A stretch of DNA of 64,000 bases. Origin: Planctomycetota bacterium. Lineage in GTDB: Bacteria; Planctomycetota; Planctomycetia; Pirellulales; Lacipirellulaceae. The stretch is taken from the NCBI GenBank assembly GCA_029781135.1, contig JAKOXH010000053.1, positions 1 through 64,000 on the forward strand, given 5' to 3'. Of the stretch, positions 8,877 to 17,294 are shown one piece after another (within the stretch, counting starts at the first letter, position 1; each line of letters starts with the position of its first letter). The position numbers and the translations under genes are program-made. The notes beneath the pieces were generated by a model that was not told where the DNA came from, ran no database searches, and saw only the letters and a program-made list of their open reading frames with translations.

Positions 8877-9409
8877 GGTTTTGTGAAGTATTTTTGTGCA
8901 TTTGTCGCTATGAATTCCAAAAACCCCCTGAAACTGTGGTGATCCACAAGCTAGCGATACCGCGCGGCGATTCGTCATTCCCATTGCATGGGCTGACTGG
9001 ATGCGAGATTCTGACGCCCCGTGGGAAAACTCGTTTGCACCGGTGCTGATTTAGAGGCCGTTTCCGCGCGAGTTCGCAGCTCAACCCAAAGGTGCTCTGG
9101 CCCACTTATTTCAGCTCCGAAGGAGCTTCGCAGTTCTTGTTCGGCCGAGCCTACTCAACCACATTTGAGCAAATGGCGGGACAGTTGATGTTCGAGCGAC
9201 CCGATGCTCTCAGGTTCTGTCGTCTGTTCAAGCCTCGTCTGTACGGCGGCCACATTCACTTTGCCTCCGGTGGCAAAGTACCCGAATGGCGGCACGAATT
9301 GCTGGCTATTTCAGCAAGACGTCACGACACAGTTGTTACCGACCCATCGATCGGCGAATATAAAACAACGAGCGTACGCGCAATCACGAAAAAAGTTCGA
9401 CCGATCTTC

Positions 9410-9547
9410 GAGGCTATCCGAAAAGTGTCTGGAAGACGGGGACAGTCCTTTCGCCGCGTCTGTCTGGAGTTTCGCCTGGAACAATGGTGACTGCCCCTCG
9501 GGCGCCGGCGAAACAGGGACCGTCCCCGACACTTTTCGGATAGCCTC
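9410..9547. repeat. Palindromic repeat family R1, full-length copy 1
   Basis: A 138-bp element bounded by inverted ends GAGGCTATCCGAAAAGTGT and its complement. Inside is a GGGGACAGTCC-type motif facing its inverse and a conserved core. Copies lie at 13300-13439 and 46644-46704. The layout is that of a REP-pair or a small non-autonomous element. No transposase gene is in the window. Positions 9092-9490 can be read as a 132-codon frame, but it runs into the repeat and resembles nothing. Confidence 0.85.
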
Positions 9548-9709
9548 TTAGGAATTCGAACCAGCCCGACTCTTCCATTCGCGGGTTTGGTGAGGCGATT
9601 TGCGAACGACTCCGAAAGAAACCTCTATCGACGTTGGTCTACGCTTCCTCCCAGGCTTTAATAACATCACGACTCGTTCGCAACTGATATTCAAGAGAAG
9701 GTTGTTGGC

Positions 9710-11503
9710 ATGGGACTGCGCCGATTCAGTCAAATTCGCTGGCAGCGCCGCAGTACGATCTGGTTGTTGGCATGTTGCACTGCGTGGGCTTGGAATTATC
9801 GGCACGTTCCGCTTGTCGATGCCGCCGAGCCGGCTAAGCCCGCAACTCCAGTTGCCCTAAACAGCATCGGTTACTTGCCGTGGGCACCGAAATTCGCCAC
9901 CGTTTCCGGTCGTGGAACCGCGTTCGAAGTTCGGGATTCGATGTCCCACGAAGTCGTCCTGCACGGCACACTGGCCCCAGTGGATAAGTCAATCGCGAAC
10001 GACGACACGGCGACGATTGCCGATTTTTCGGCGTTACAACGCACTGGCAGGTACCGAATTTCCGTTGCTGGCGTGGGTGAATCCGCCGAATTCCGCATTA
10101 GCGCGGATCTATTTAATTGGCCCTTTTATTGTGTCATGAAAGCCATGTACCTGACCCGTTGTGGCTGTTCGGTGGATGCGCAATTGGGCGGCGTCACCTA
10201 TCGGCACGCACCCTGTCATCTGGAGGACGCGTTTCTTGATTTTGCGGGCGGGCATCCCGGCGCGCGCAAGGACGGAGTGGGCGGGTGGCACGATGCCGGC
10301 GACTATAACAAATACACAACCAACGGTGCGTTTACGGTCGGTATGTTGCTGCAAACGTGGGAGCATTTTGGCGAACGACTGAAGTCCTTGACACTCGATC
10401 TTCCCGAATCGTCGAACTCCACGCCCGATTTCTTGGACGAAGTTCGTTGGGAGGTGGAATGGCTACTGAAAATGCAAGCTCCCGATGGCCGGGTGTACCA
10501 CAAGCTTTCAACTCGCACATTCGGCGGCTTCGTATTGCCCGAGGCCGAAACGACGCCACGCTATTTCAGCCCCTGGGGTACGGCCGCAACGGCGTCCGTG
10601 ACGGCGGTCGCCGCCCAGTCGTCGCGCGTCTTTCGACCATTTGACGTTGCGTTCGCCGACCGCTGCTTCGCCGCTGCAAAAAATGGCTACGCGGCGTTGG
10701 AAACCAATCCCCAGGAACAAGCGCCTGATCTATCGATGTTTTCCACCGGGCAATATGGTTCGTCAGACGTTGATGACCGCGTCTGGGCAGCCGCCGAAAT
10801 GTGGGAGACGACCGCCGATGCCAAGTACCTCCGTGATTTCGAATCGCGAATTCTCAAGCTGCCGCCACGACAACGGCGCTTGCCAGCCAACGTCGTCGCT
10901 AGCGACTGGGATTGGCGGGACCTCCGCAATCTGGCGACATTCACCTATGTGTTGTCGAAACGCCCGGGGCGCGACCCAGAACTATTGAAACACTTGCAAG
11001 AAGCGATTGTTCACGGCAGCGACGAAATTGTTGAAGTCGCCCATCGACATCCCTACGAACGATCGCTCGGTGAGAAATACTATTGGGGGTGTAATGGGAC
11101 CCTCGTTCGTCAAGCCATGAATCTCCATGTGGCCCGACTTCTGACGGGAAACGAACAGTACGACATTGCTATTCTCAGCAGCCTGAACCATGTGTTTGGG
11201 CGTAATCCTTTTGGGCGCTCCTTTGTGACCGGGCTCGGTCATTGTCCACCCACGGCGCCGCACGACCGACGCCTCGGGCAGCCAACGAACCGCAATCCCT
11301 GGCCAGGATACCTGGTGGGCGGGCCCTGGCCCACCGCTCGCGACTGGTACGACGATCGAGAAGACTTCCGCACCAACGAAATCGCAATTAACTGGAATGG
11401 CGCACTGATCTACGCCCTGGCCGGTTTCGTGCGGGCTGAAGAATTCGGCCAATCGATCGCGGATGCGAAGAACGCCATGCCCGCTACGAGCCAAGGAAAA
11501 TGA
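9710..11503 (+). CDS. GH9 glycoside hydrolase (endoglucanase/cellobiosidase type)
   Basis: A 597-residue exported enzyme of family 9, which hydrolyses beta-1,4-glucans with inversion. A signal-anchor-like N-terminus (about 15-38) leads into an N-terminal Ig-like CelD_N domain (46-130). The (alpha/alpha)6 barrel begins near 135. The GGWHDAGDYNKY motif (191-202) holds the catalytic-base aspartates Asp195 and Asp198, and TNEIAINWN (555-563) holds the acid Glu557. FVTGLG with PHDR (505-520) corresponds to the conserved His/Arg region. It has no dockerin or PEP-CTERM tail, unlike the GH44 enzyme, so it is probably periplasmic or loosely secreted. Its TGA is followed directly by the ATG of the symporter gene, so the two are translationally linked. 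Confidence 0.92.
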   Translation: MGLRRFSQIRWQRRSTIWLLACCTAWAWNYRHVPLVDAAEPAKPATPVALNSIGYLPWAPKFATVSGRGTAFEVRDSMSHEVVLHGTLAPVDKSIANDDTATIADFSALQRTGRYRISVAGVGESAEFRISADLFNWPFYCVMKAMYLTRCGCSVDAQLGGVTYRHAPCHLEDAFLDFAGGHPGARKDGVGGWHDAGDYNKYTTNGAFTVGMLLQTWEHFGERLKSLTLDLPESSNSTPDFLDEVRWEVEWLLKMQAPDGRVYHKLSTRTFGGFVLPEAETTPRYFSPWGTAATASVTAVAAQSSRVFRPFDVAFADRCFAAAKNGYAALETNPQEQAPDLSMFSTGQYGSSDVDDRVWAAAEMWETTADAKYLRDFESRILKLPPRQRRLPANVVASDWDWRDLRNLATFTYVLSKRPGRDPELLKHLQEAIVHGSDEIVEVAHRHPYERSLGEKYYWGCNGTLVRQAMNLHVARLLTGNEQYDIAILSSLNHVFGRNPFGRSFVTGLGHCPPTAPHDRRLGQPTNRNPWPGYLVGGPWPTARDWYDDREDFRTNEIAINWNGALIYALAGFVRAEEFGQSIADAKNAMPATSQGK

Positions 11504-13291
11504 ATGGCCCTTCATCCTGTCGATATCGCCATCATCTTCGCCTACCTAATGGGCATGGTGGTCGTCGGATTCATCGTGGAACGCCAAGCCCGCAGCGGCA
11601 TCCAGAGCTATTTCTTGGGTGGTCACCAGTTGCCCTGGTGGATTCTAAGCATGTCGAATGCCGCGTCGATGTTCGATGTGTCGGGCACGATGTGGCTGGT
11701 TTCGCTCTTGTACGTCTATGGACTCAAGAGCGTATTCATACCCTGGCTCTGGCCCGTGTTCAATCAAATCTTCCTAATGGCCTACCTGTCATCCTGGTTG
11801 CGGCGATCCCAGGCCACCACCGGCGCGGAATGGATTACGCTGCGCTTCGGCAGCGATTACGGCGCCGAGGCGTCGCGCATCAGCGTCGTTGTCTTTGCTT
11901 TGGTGAGTGTCGTCGCCTTCACCGGCTATGCGTTCGTGGGAATCGCGAAATTCTCGCAAGTGTTTTTGCCCAGCGTCGTGCCAGCGCACACGTATGCCTT
12001 GATAATTGTCGGCATTACCACGCTGTATACCACGGTCGGCGGTCTTTATAGCGTCGTGCTGACCGATCTGATCCAGTTCGTCATCAAATTCATCTGTTGT
12101 GTCGTGCTGGGCGGACTCGCGATGTGGAAAGTGTCGCCCACCATGCTCGCGGCCGTCGTACCACCTGGCTGGACGGATATCTCCTTCGGCTGGTGGCTGA
12201 ACCTGAATTGGAGCGAGTTGCTACCAGCCGCGCAACGCAAGATCGATTCCGATGGCTATTCCATGTTCGGCGCATTCTTCATCATGGTCCTCCTGAAAGG
12301 CTTTCTGGTTAGCGCGGCTGGCCCTGCGCCCAATTACGATATGCAACGCATCTTAGCCACTAAGAATCCGCGGGAAGCCTCGTTGATGAGCGGCCTGGTC
12401 ACCGTGGTCCTGTTCGTGCCACGATACTTCATGATCGCTGGAATTACGGTTCTTGCCCTCGTGTTCATGCATGCGGATGTGTCCCGCAGCAACCAGTTTG
12501 ATCTTGAACAGGTGCTGCCGATTGTCATTCGCGACTTTCTGCCGATTGGCCTGGCGGGGCTGCTGATCTCCGGTTTACTGGCGGCCTTCATGTCGACTTT
12601 TTCGGGTACGATCAATGCCGCCGCGGCCTACATGGTCAACGACGTCTATCGGCGTTACGCGCGGCCCGCTGCCAGCGACCGCGAATATATCGTGGCAAGT
12701 TACGCGGCGTCGATCCTCATCGTCATCGTGGGGTGCGCCGCTGGCTACTTTACGCCCAGCGTTCATCAGGCGACCGACTGGATCGTATCCGCGCTCTGGG
12801 GCGGCTACGCGGCCCCAAACATCCTGAAATGGCATTGGTGGCGGCTGAACGGTTGGGGATATTTTTGTGGCATGATCGCCGGAATTGCCGGCGCGATTTC
12901 ACTCATGGCCTTTCCCCAGGTGCAACCCTTGCAGGCCTTTCCTCTCCTCTTACTCATCTCCACCATCGGCGCCGTAGTCGGCAGTTTCGCCACAGCGCCG
13001 GAGCACGAATCGGTGTTGGTCGATTTCTACGCTCGTACGCGTCCCTGGGGGTGGTGGAGGCCGATCCTCACTGCAACCCAACGAAAACACGCGGAATTTC
13101 AACCCAACCGCAACTTCGGCATCGATATCTTCAACGTCCTGGTGGGCATCGTCTGGCAGACGTCATTCGTCGCTTTGCCAATTTACGTCGTACTAAAATC
13201 TTGGCCGGAAACAAGCATCTGCCTGTTGATCATCGTCATCACCACCGCAGTTTTGAGGGTCACTTGGTACCAGCGTCTTGAGAAGACTTGA
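11504..13291 (+). CDS. Sodium:solute symporter family (SSS) sugar transporter
   Basis: A 595-residue inner-membrane permease with about 13-14 hydrophobic segments. Early features match the SSS family (SLC5-like): YFLGGHQLPWWILSMSNAAS, where planctomycete members typically read YFLGGR, then GTMWLVSLLYVYGLKS, and a central LLISGLLAAFMSTFSGTINA motif. It starts immediately after the GH9 stop codon (TGAATG), so it should import the sugars GH9 releases, probably glucose or cello-oligosaccharides. That substrate is inferred from position only. It ends nine bases before a palindromic repeat, with the ribokinase gene converging from the other side. Confidence 0.88.
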   Translation: MALHPVDIAIIFAYLMGMVVVGFIVERQARSGIQSYFLGGHQLPWWILSMSNAASMFDVSGTMWLVSLLYVYGLKSVFIPWLWPVFNQIFLMAYLSSWLRRSQATTGAEWITLRFGSDYGAEASRISVVVFALVSVVAFTGYAFVGIAKFSQVFLPSVVPAHTYALIIVGITTLYTTVGGLYSVVLTDLIQFVIKFICCVVLGGLAMWKVSPTMLAAVVPPGWTDISFGWWLNLNWSELLPAAQRKIDSDGYSMFGAFFIMVLLKGFLVSAAGPAPNYDMQRILATKNPREASLMSGLVTVVLFVPRYFMIAGITVLALVFMHADVSRSNQFDLEQVLPIVIRDFLPIGLAGLLISGLLAAFMSTFSGTINAAAAYMVNDVYRRYARPAASDREYIVASYAASILIVIVGCAAGYFTPSVHQATDWIVSALWGGYAAPNILKWHWWRLNGWGYFCGMIAGIAGAISLMAFPQVQPLQAFPLLLLISTIGAVVGSFATAPEHESVLVDFYARTRPWGWWRPILTATQRKHAEFQPNRNFGIDIFNVLVGIVWQTSFVALPIYVVLKSWPETSICLLIIVITTAVLRVTWYQRLEKT

Positions 13292-13299
13292 CCCGTTAA

Positions 13300-13439
13300 G
13301 AGGCTATCCGAAAAGTGTGGGAGAGGGGGACAGTCCCCATTTCGCCGGATCTGTCCCGAGTTTGGCCTGGAACCATGGTGACTGCCTCCCGGGCGCCGGC
13401 GAAATAGGGACAGTCCCCGACACTCTTTCGGATAGCCTG
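13300..13439. repeat. Palindromic repeat family R1, full-length copy 2
   Basis: A 140-bp copy with the same ends (GAGGCTATCC and GGATAGCC) and the same interior as the element at 9410-9547. It sits between two convergent genes, where its long hairpin could act as a two-way terminator. Positions 13440-13573 show nothing else. Confidence 0.85.
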
Positions 13440-13573
13440 TAACTTGAATTCCTGTTGAATCACCGTGCCAGACCGAGTATCTCCGCAAGTTGGAATGCTT
13501 TCGAACCAGCGGCGGCGACTCTCAAAACGAGCGCGCGCATCGCTCGGCAGTGCTGACGCGCGGTCCACATCAC

Positions 13574-14500
13574 TCAACCGGCACTGCGTTTGCCGCGTAA
13601 CTCCTCGATTTCATGGCGACTTGGCGCCGACGGCTGCGCGCCGAACCGCGTGACGGAAATCGCCGCGGCCGCGTTGGCGAAGCGGATGGCCTCGGCAAGC
13701 GAAACGCCTTCGGCGATCGCCACGGCAAGCGCGCCATTGAACGTGTCGCCGGCGGCCGTCGAATCGACCGGCGTTACTCGAAAACCGGGAATAAGCTGCT
13801 GCGAATCGGTTGTCGCCAGATACGCGCCGCGCGCCCCAAGCGTGATGATTACGGTCCCGACGCCCCGGGCAAGCAAAACATCGGCCGCGCGCCGGCACGA
13901 GGCATCATCGGTGACTGCGATTCCAGTGAGCAGTTCCGCTTCCGTTTCGTTGGGAGTGATCATCGAGACATTTCGCAGAAGTTCGTCCGGCAACTTCTGC
14001 GCTGGTGCTGGGTTGAGAATCACAATGGCGCCACTGGCACGCCCCAGTTCGGCGGCCACTTGCACCGTTTCCAGCGGCGTTTCCAACTGCAAGACCACCA
14101 CGCCCGCCGACGCGAATTTGTCCTTGGCATTCCGCACATCGGCGGGCGATAACCGGGCGTTCGCACCGCCGCCGACGCCGATGCTGTTTTCACCATCCTC
14201 CGCCACGAAGATGAGCGCTACGCCCGATGGGGCATCGTCATAAGTGACGTGGTCCACGCAAATGCCTTTTTCGACGAGTCCGGCGACGGCCCGTTCGCCG
14301 AACATATCGCGGCCGACGCGCGCCACCATTAAAACAGAACCACCCGCACAGGCCGCGGCAACGGCCTGGTTGGCTCCCTTACCGCCGGCGGCCGTCAAAA
14401 ACTCGCCGCCGAGAATGGTTTCGCCTGGTCGCGGAATGCGGTTCACCTTAAGGATCATGTCGGTATTCGAGCTGCCGACGACGACAATATTCTTTGCCAT
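13574..14500 (-). CDS. rbsK: Ribokinase (PfkB family)
   Basis: A 308-residue cytoplasmic kinase, ATP + D-ribose to ribose 5-phosphate. Visible landmarks: GSSNTDM at 9-15, the sugar-binding GGKGANQ at 39-45, NPAP at 163-166, NETE at 184-187, and the PfkB signature AAGDTFNGALA with catalytic Asp252. The ATG at 14500 is set by GGGGAGG (14510-14516); a frame to 14746 runs back through the preceding gene and is not used. The transporter gene ends 23 bases upstream on the same strand, so they form one unit. It is the last gene of the long minus-strand run and would phosphorylate ribose released by the exported glycohydrolases. Other PfkB substrates cannot be excluded. Confidence 0.9.
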   Translation of the reverse strand: MAKNIVVVGSSNTDMILKVNRIPRPGETILGGEFLTAAGGKGANQAVAAACAGGSVLMVARVGRDMFGERAVAGLVEKGICVDHVTYDDAPSGVALIFVAEDGENSIGVGGGANARLSPADVRNAKDKFASAGVVVLQLETPLETVQVAAELGRASGAIVILNPAPAQKLPDELLRNVSMITPNETEAELLTGIAVTDDASCRRAADVLLARGVGTVIITLGARGAYLATTDSQQLIPGFRVTPVDSTAAGDTFNGALAVAIAEGVSLAEAIRFANAAAAISVTRFGAQPSAPSRHEIEELRGKRSAG

Positions 14501-14523
14501 ATCGTAAATCCTCCCCATGCAGC

Positions 14524-15537
14524 TCAAGCGTTCTTTGCGTAAATGATGAGCCCCAACCCAATCACGAACAGAGCGAACATCAATGCCAGGAGCCGATTGG
14601 TACCCGGCCGCGCGGCCGCGAATTCCTTCCAAATGAAAACGCCCCACAGAGCGGCGACCATCGTGGCTCCCTGCCCTAGCCCGTAGGAGATGGCATAACC
14701 AGCCGCATCGCCGGCGAGAATTGCGAACGACATGCCCACACCCCAAATCGCACCACCCAGAATTCCGACCGCATGCAATCGTGGGCTGCCCTTGGTGAAA
14801 TAGTCACCAAATGGCACCGGCTCGCCGACAAACGGCTTCAGCATGACAAGCGTGTTCACAATGAAACTAGAAAGAAACAGCCCCAGCGCGAAAAACACGA
14901 GCGCCGTATAGGGAGTCAATCGACCAACCATTTCTGGCGTAGCGATGTCAGCCATCGGCGGCATCGATGCTGCGACAAATGGAAAAAACTGCCCCATCAG
15001 CACGCCGCAGAGAATCGACAAGACGATACCTTTCACGGTTGTCGTTTGCCCGGTTGATGGCAGCCGCCGGTAGGCGAGTGCATCTAAAACGATGGCCGCC
15101 GCCACGCACGCCACACCGGCGAATAGTAGAACCGGATTGCCGGATGGATCGACGCGATAGGTTGTGATTACGCCAATCACCAAGGCAAGCCCGATGCCCA
15201 CGGGAAACGCAACGGCCATCCCGGCAATGTCGATCGCCGCCACGAGCAGAATGTTCGCAACGTTGAAAATGACACCACCGAGCATCGCCAAACCAATGTA
15301 CTTGCCATGCGCTTGCCGGAGGTCGGCCAGAAAGCCGCGCTCGTGCGTCCCCAGGCTGCCGAACGTGAACGCAAACACCAGCGTGAGCAACAGCACGCCC
15401 AGGCAATAATCCCAATAGAAAAGTTGGAACCGCCATTCCTTGCTCGCGAGCTTCTGCGTGTTGGCCCACGAGCCCCAACAGATCATGGTCACTATGCACA
15501 TTAATACCGCAACGGAATACGATTCGACGAGAAACAT
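14524..15537 (-). CDS. GRP/ureide-permease-like sugar or nucleoside permease (DMT superfamily)
   Basis: A 337-residue membrane protein with about 10 hydrophobic helices. The N-terminus (VESYSVAVLMCIVTMICWGS, then LFYWDY) resembles the bacterial GRP sugar transporters (RbsU-like) and plant ureide permeases, and GMAVAFPVGIGLALV in the middle is typical. The gene is directly upstream of ribokinase (23-base gap). Ribose is therefore the best guess for its substrate, with a nucleobase or ureide as the alternative. The start ATG at 15537 is followed at once by the first helix. Confidence 0.75.
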   Translation of the reverse strand: MFLVESYSVAVLMCIVTMICWGSWANTQKLASKEWRFQLFYWDYCLGVLLLTLVFAFTFGSLGTHERGFLADLRQAHGKYIGLAMLGGVIFNVANILLVAAIDIAGMAVAFPVGIGLALVIGVITTYRVDPSGNPVLLFAGVACVAAAIVLDALAYRRLPSTGQTTTVKGIVLSILCGVLMGQFFPFVAASMPPMADIATPEMVGRLTPYTALVFFALGLFLSSFIVNTLVMLKPFVGEPVPFGDYFTKGSPRLHAVGILGGAIWGVGMSFAILAGDAAGYAISYGLGQGATMVAALWGVFIWKEFAAARPGTNRLLALMFALFVIGLGLIIYAKNA

Positions 15538-15628
15538 AATTAACTATCGCCTCACTTGGTAATACGCCGCAATAGAGGAACGTCCGGCGAGCGTGATACC
15601 CCGTGCCGTTGGCCGTTCTTCGTTATCG

Positions 15629-15700
15629 TTGTAGCCACCGTCGCCAGACGGTGGAAGCGTTATTTGTTGCGGGTCCACGCTCTGGCGAGCGTGGCTACGA
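15629..15700. repeat. Twin-hairpin inverted repeat between ADP-ribosylglycohydrolase and permease genes
   Basis: Outer arms GTAGCCAC (15631-15638) and GTGGCTAC (15691-15698) enclose two perfect hairpins, CCACCGTC-GCCA-GACGGTGG (15635-15654) and CCACGCTC-TGGC-GAGCGTGG (15675-15694). The transcript could fold as a cloverleaf-like three-way structure. It sits in the only sizeable gap of this part of the run and may stabilise or attenuate the message. Confidence 0.7.
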
Positions 15701-15716
15701 AGGGAGCGTCGCATCG

Positions 15717-17264
15717 CTACTTGGTTTCGTACGCAATTGCGTGCGACAATGTGATCTTCTTGCCGGAGCTGCGCGAGTCGGCCTCGCCGCGTACGACGAG
15801 CCGCAACGTATGTTCGCCCGGCGACAGCCCCTGAATCCGCCACAGGTCGTTGTCGTTCGTATCGGGTACGATGTACGCATCGGCGACGAGATCACTCTTC
15901 TTGCCATCGATGTAGACATCGGCACGCCCACCCTGTTGCGAAAGCTCGCCCGCCAGTGCTAAGCCGGTGCCATTGAACTTCAAGGTTGCCTCAGCGCCAG
16001 CCGCTGCCGACTGCTTTGCCGCTTGATTGTCGCTCGACCATTTGCCTTTCCACTGCCACGCCGCATCCTTTACCGGATACAACTTCTTCGGCACGCCGAA
16101 GTTCGCCAGTTCCAGCTTCGGCGCCCGCGGCGATTGCACGGGAATCACCACCTCTTGGTCCGTCACTTTACCGCCCGCGTGCTCGATGATCTTCAAGGCC
16201 CGCGCTTCCGTGGACTTTACAATGTCGTTAAACGAGTAGTGCGTGTGACTAAATTTGGTGTTCGCCAGTTTCGCGATGGCCGCTTTGTCCTTATCGGGCA
16301 ACTGGTCAAACCCACGCATCGCCCCCAGCACTCCCAGCGCACTCGATGGATTACAGTCCGAATCCTGCCCACAACGCGTGGCGACTTCCATCGTTTGCTG
16401 CCAGTCGCGTTTTCCATACAGCACGCCCATGGCCACGTACGCCCCGTTCAACTTGGCATCGATATTAAAGGGCTGATTGACGCCGTCCGGGCAAACATCA
16501 TCCTTATCCCACTTATCCTCGAGTTTGCGCCACACTTTGCGCCAATCGGGTTCACCCTTGGACCATGTCAGTACATCACTAATGACTTTCGCATAGGGAC
16601 TTTCCGGAGGAATGCACGCCAGGCCGCCTTCGACCACTTTGCGGGGGTCGTCCTCGAAGTAGGCCGTCGCATACATGCCGCCGATGAACATGCCGCCGTA
16701 GAGCCCGTCGCCGTAATTCATGACGCGGCCCACGCGGTCGCAATACTTGTTCGACTCGCGCGGCAGGCCCGGGCACATGATGCCGATGAAATCGGCCTCG
16801 ATCTGGAAATCGATGTCGTCCGAGTGCATGTTGTACTTGGGCGTTCCCGAAAGCGGCGCGGCAATTCCCCGGTTCAAATTCCGCCGCGCACCTGCGTTGG
16901 CATGCCACAGCGGATACTTCGAGTTCTTGAAGGCCTCGCCATAGTCGGCACTCTTGGCATCGAGGCCCACCGTATCCATCACGTAGGCAAACGTCATTTC
17001 CACGTACAAGTCGTCCTGGTCGATGGAGTTGGAAAGATCGTCACCCTTGATCGGGCCTTCAACCGTTTCGCCCAGTTTGGAAAACTCCGTCGGCGCGCCA
17101 TACGAAACGCCAATCATCTGCGCCGCCCAGGCGCCTTTGATCTTGTCGTGGAGCGTCTTACGCGACAGATGCCGAGCGTCGTCCGCCCGAGACATTGGTG
17201 CAAACGCGATCAACACCAACGATCCAAAGATCGAGACCAAACACGCTTGAGTTGTTCGTTTCAT
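15717..17264 (-). CDS. Exported ADP-ribosylglycohydrolase family protein with C-terminal beta domain
   Basis: A 515-residue protein with a signal peptide (1-27), so it should act in the periplasm or outside. Residues about 35-330 match the ADP-ribosylglycohydrolase (DraG/ARH) fold: IKGAWAAQMIGVSYGAP at the start, acidic clusters IDQDDLYVEM (81-90) and HSDDIDFQIEADF (147-159), and CGQDSDCNPSSALG (298-311) in the place of the C-terminal metal-binding motif. The C-terminal part (about 385-510) is a beta-sandwich resembling sugar-binding domains (GTGLALAGEL, GGRADVYIDG). Family members cleave N-glycosidic bonds of ribose. The adjacent nucleoside hydrolase, permease and ribokinase suggest a scavenging role. 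Substrate not proven. Confidence 0.85.
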   Translation of the reverse strand: MKRTTQACLVSIFGSLVLIAFAPMSRADDARHLSRKTLHDKIKGAWAAQMIGVSYGAPTEFSKLGETVEGPIKGDDLSNSIDQDDLYVEMTFAYVMDTVGLDAKSADYGEAFKNSKYPLWHANAGARRNLNRGIAAPLSGTPKYNMHSDDIDFQIEADFIGIMCPGLPRESNKYCDRVGRVMNYGDGLYGGMFIGGMYATAYFEDDPRKVVEGGLACIPPESPYAKVISDVLTWSKGEPDWRKVWRKLEDKWDKDDVCPDGVNQPFNIDAKLNGAYVAMGVLYGKRDWQQTMEVATRCGQDSDCNPSSALGVLGAMRGFDQLPDKDKAAIAKLANTKFSHTHYSFNDIVKSTEARALKIIEHAGGKVTDQEVVIPVQSPRAPKLELANFGVPKKLYPVKDAAWQWKGKWSSDNQAAKQSAAAGAEATLKFNGTGLALAGELSQQGGRADVYIDGKKSDLVADAYIVPDTNDNDLWRIQGLSPGEHTLRLVVRGEADSRSSGKKITLSHAIAYETK

Positions 17265-17294
17265 CGGTTGGAATCCTCACTTGTCTATCGAAAA

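Noticed and set aside
9092-9490. 132-codon frame in the lacI-GH9 gap
   Set aside because: No ribosome binding site, no similarity seen, and its end is made of the R1 repeat.
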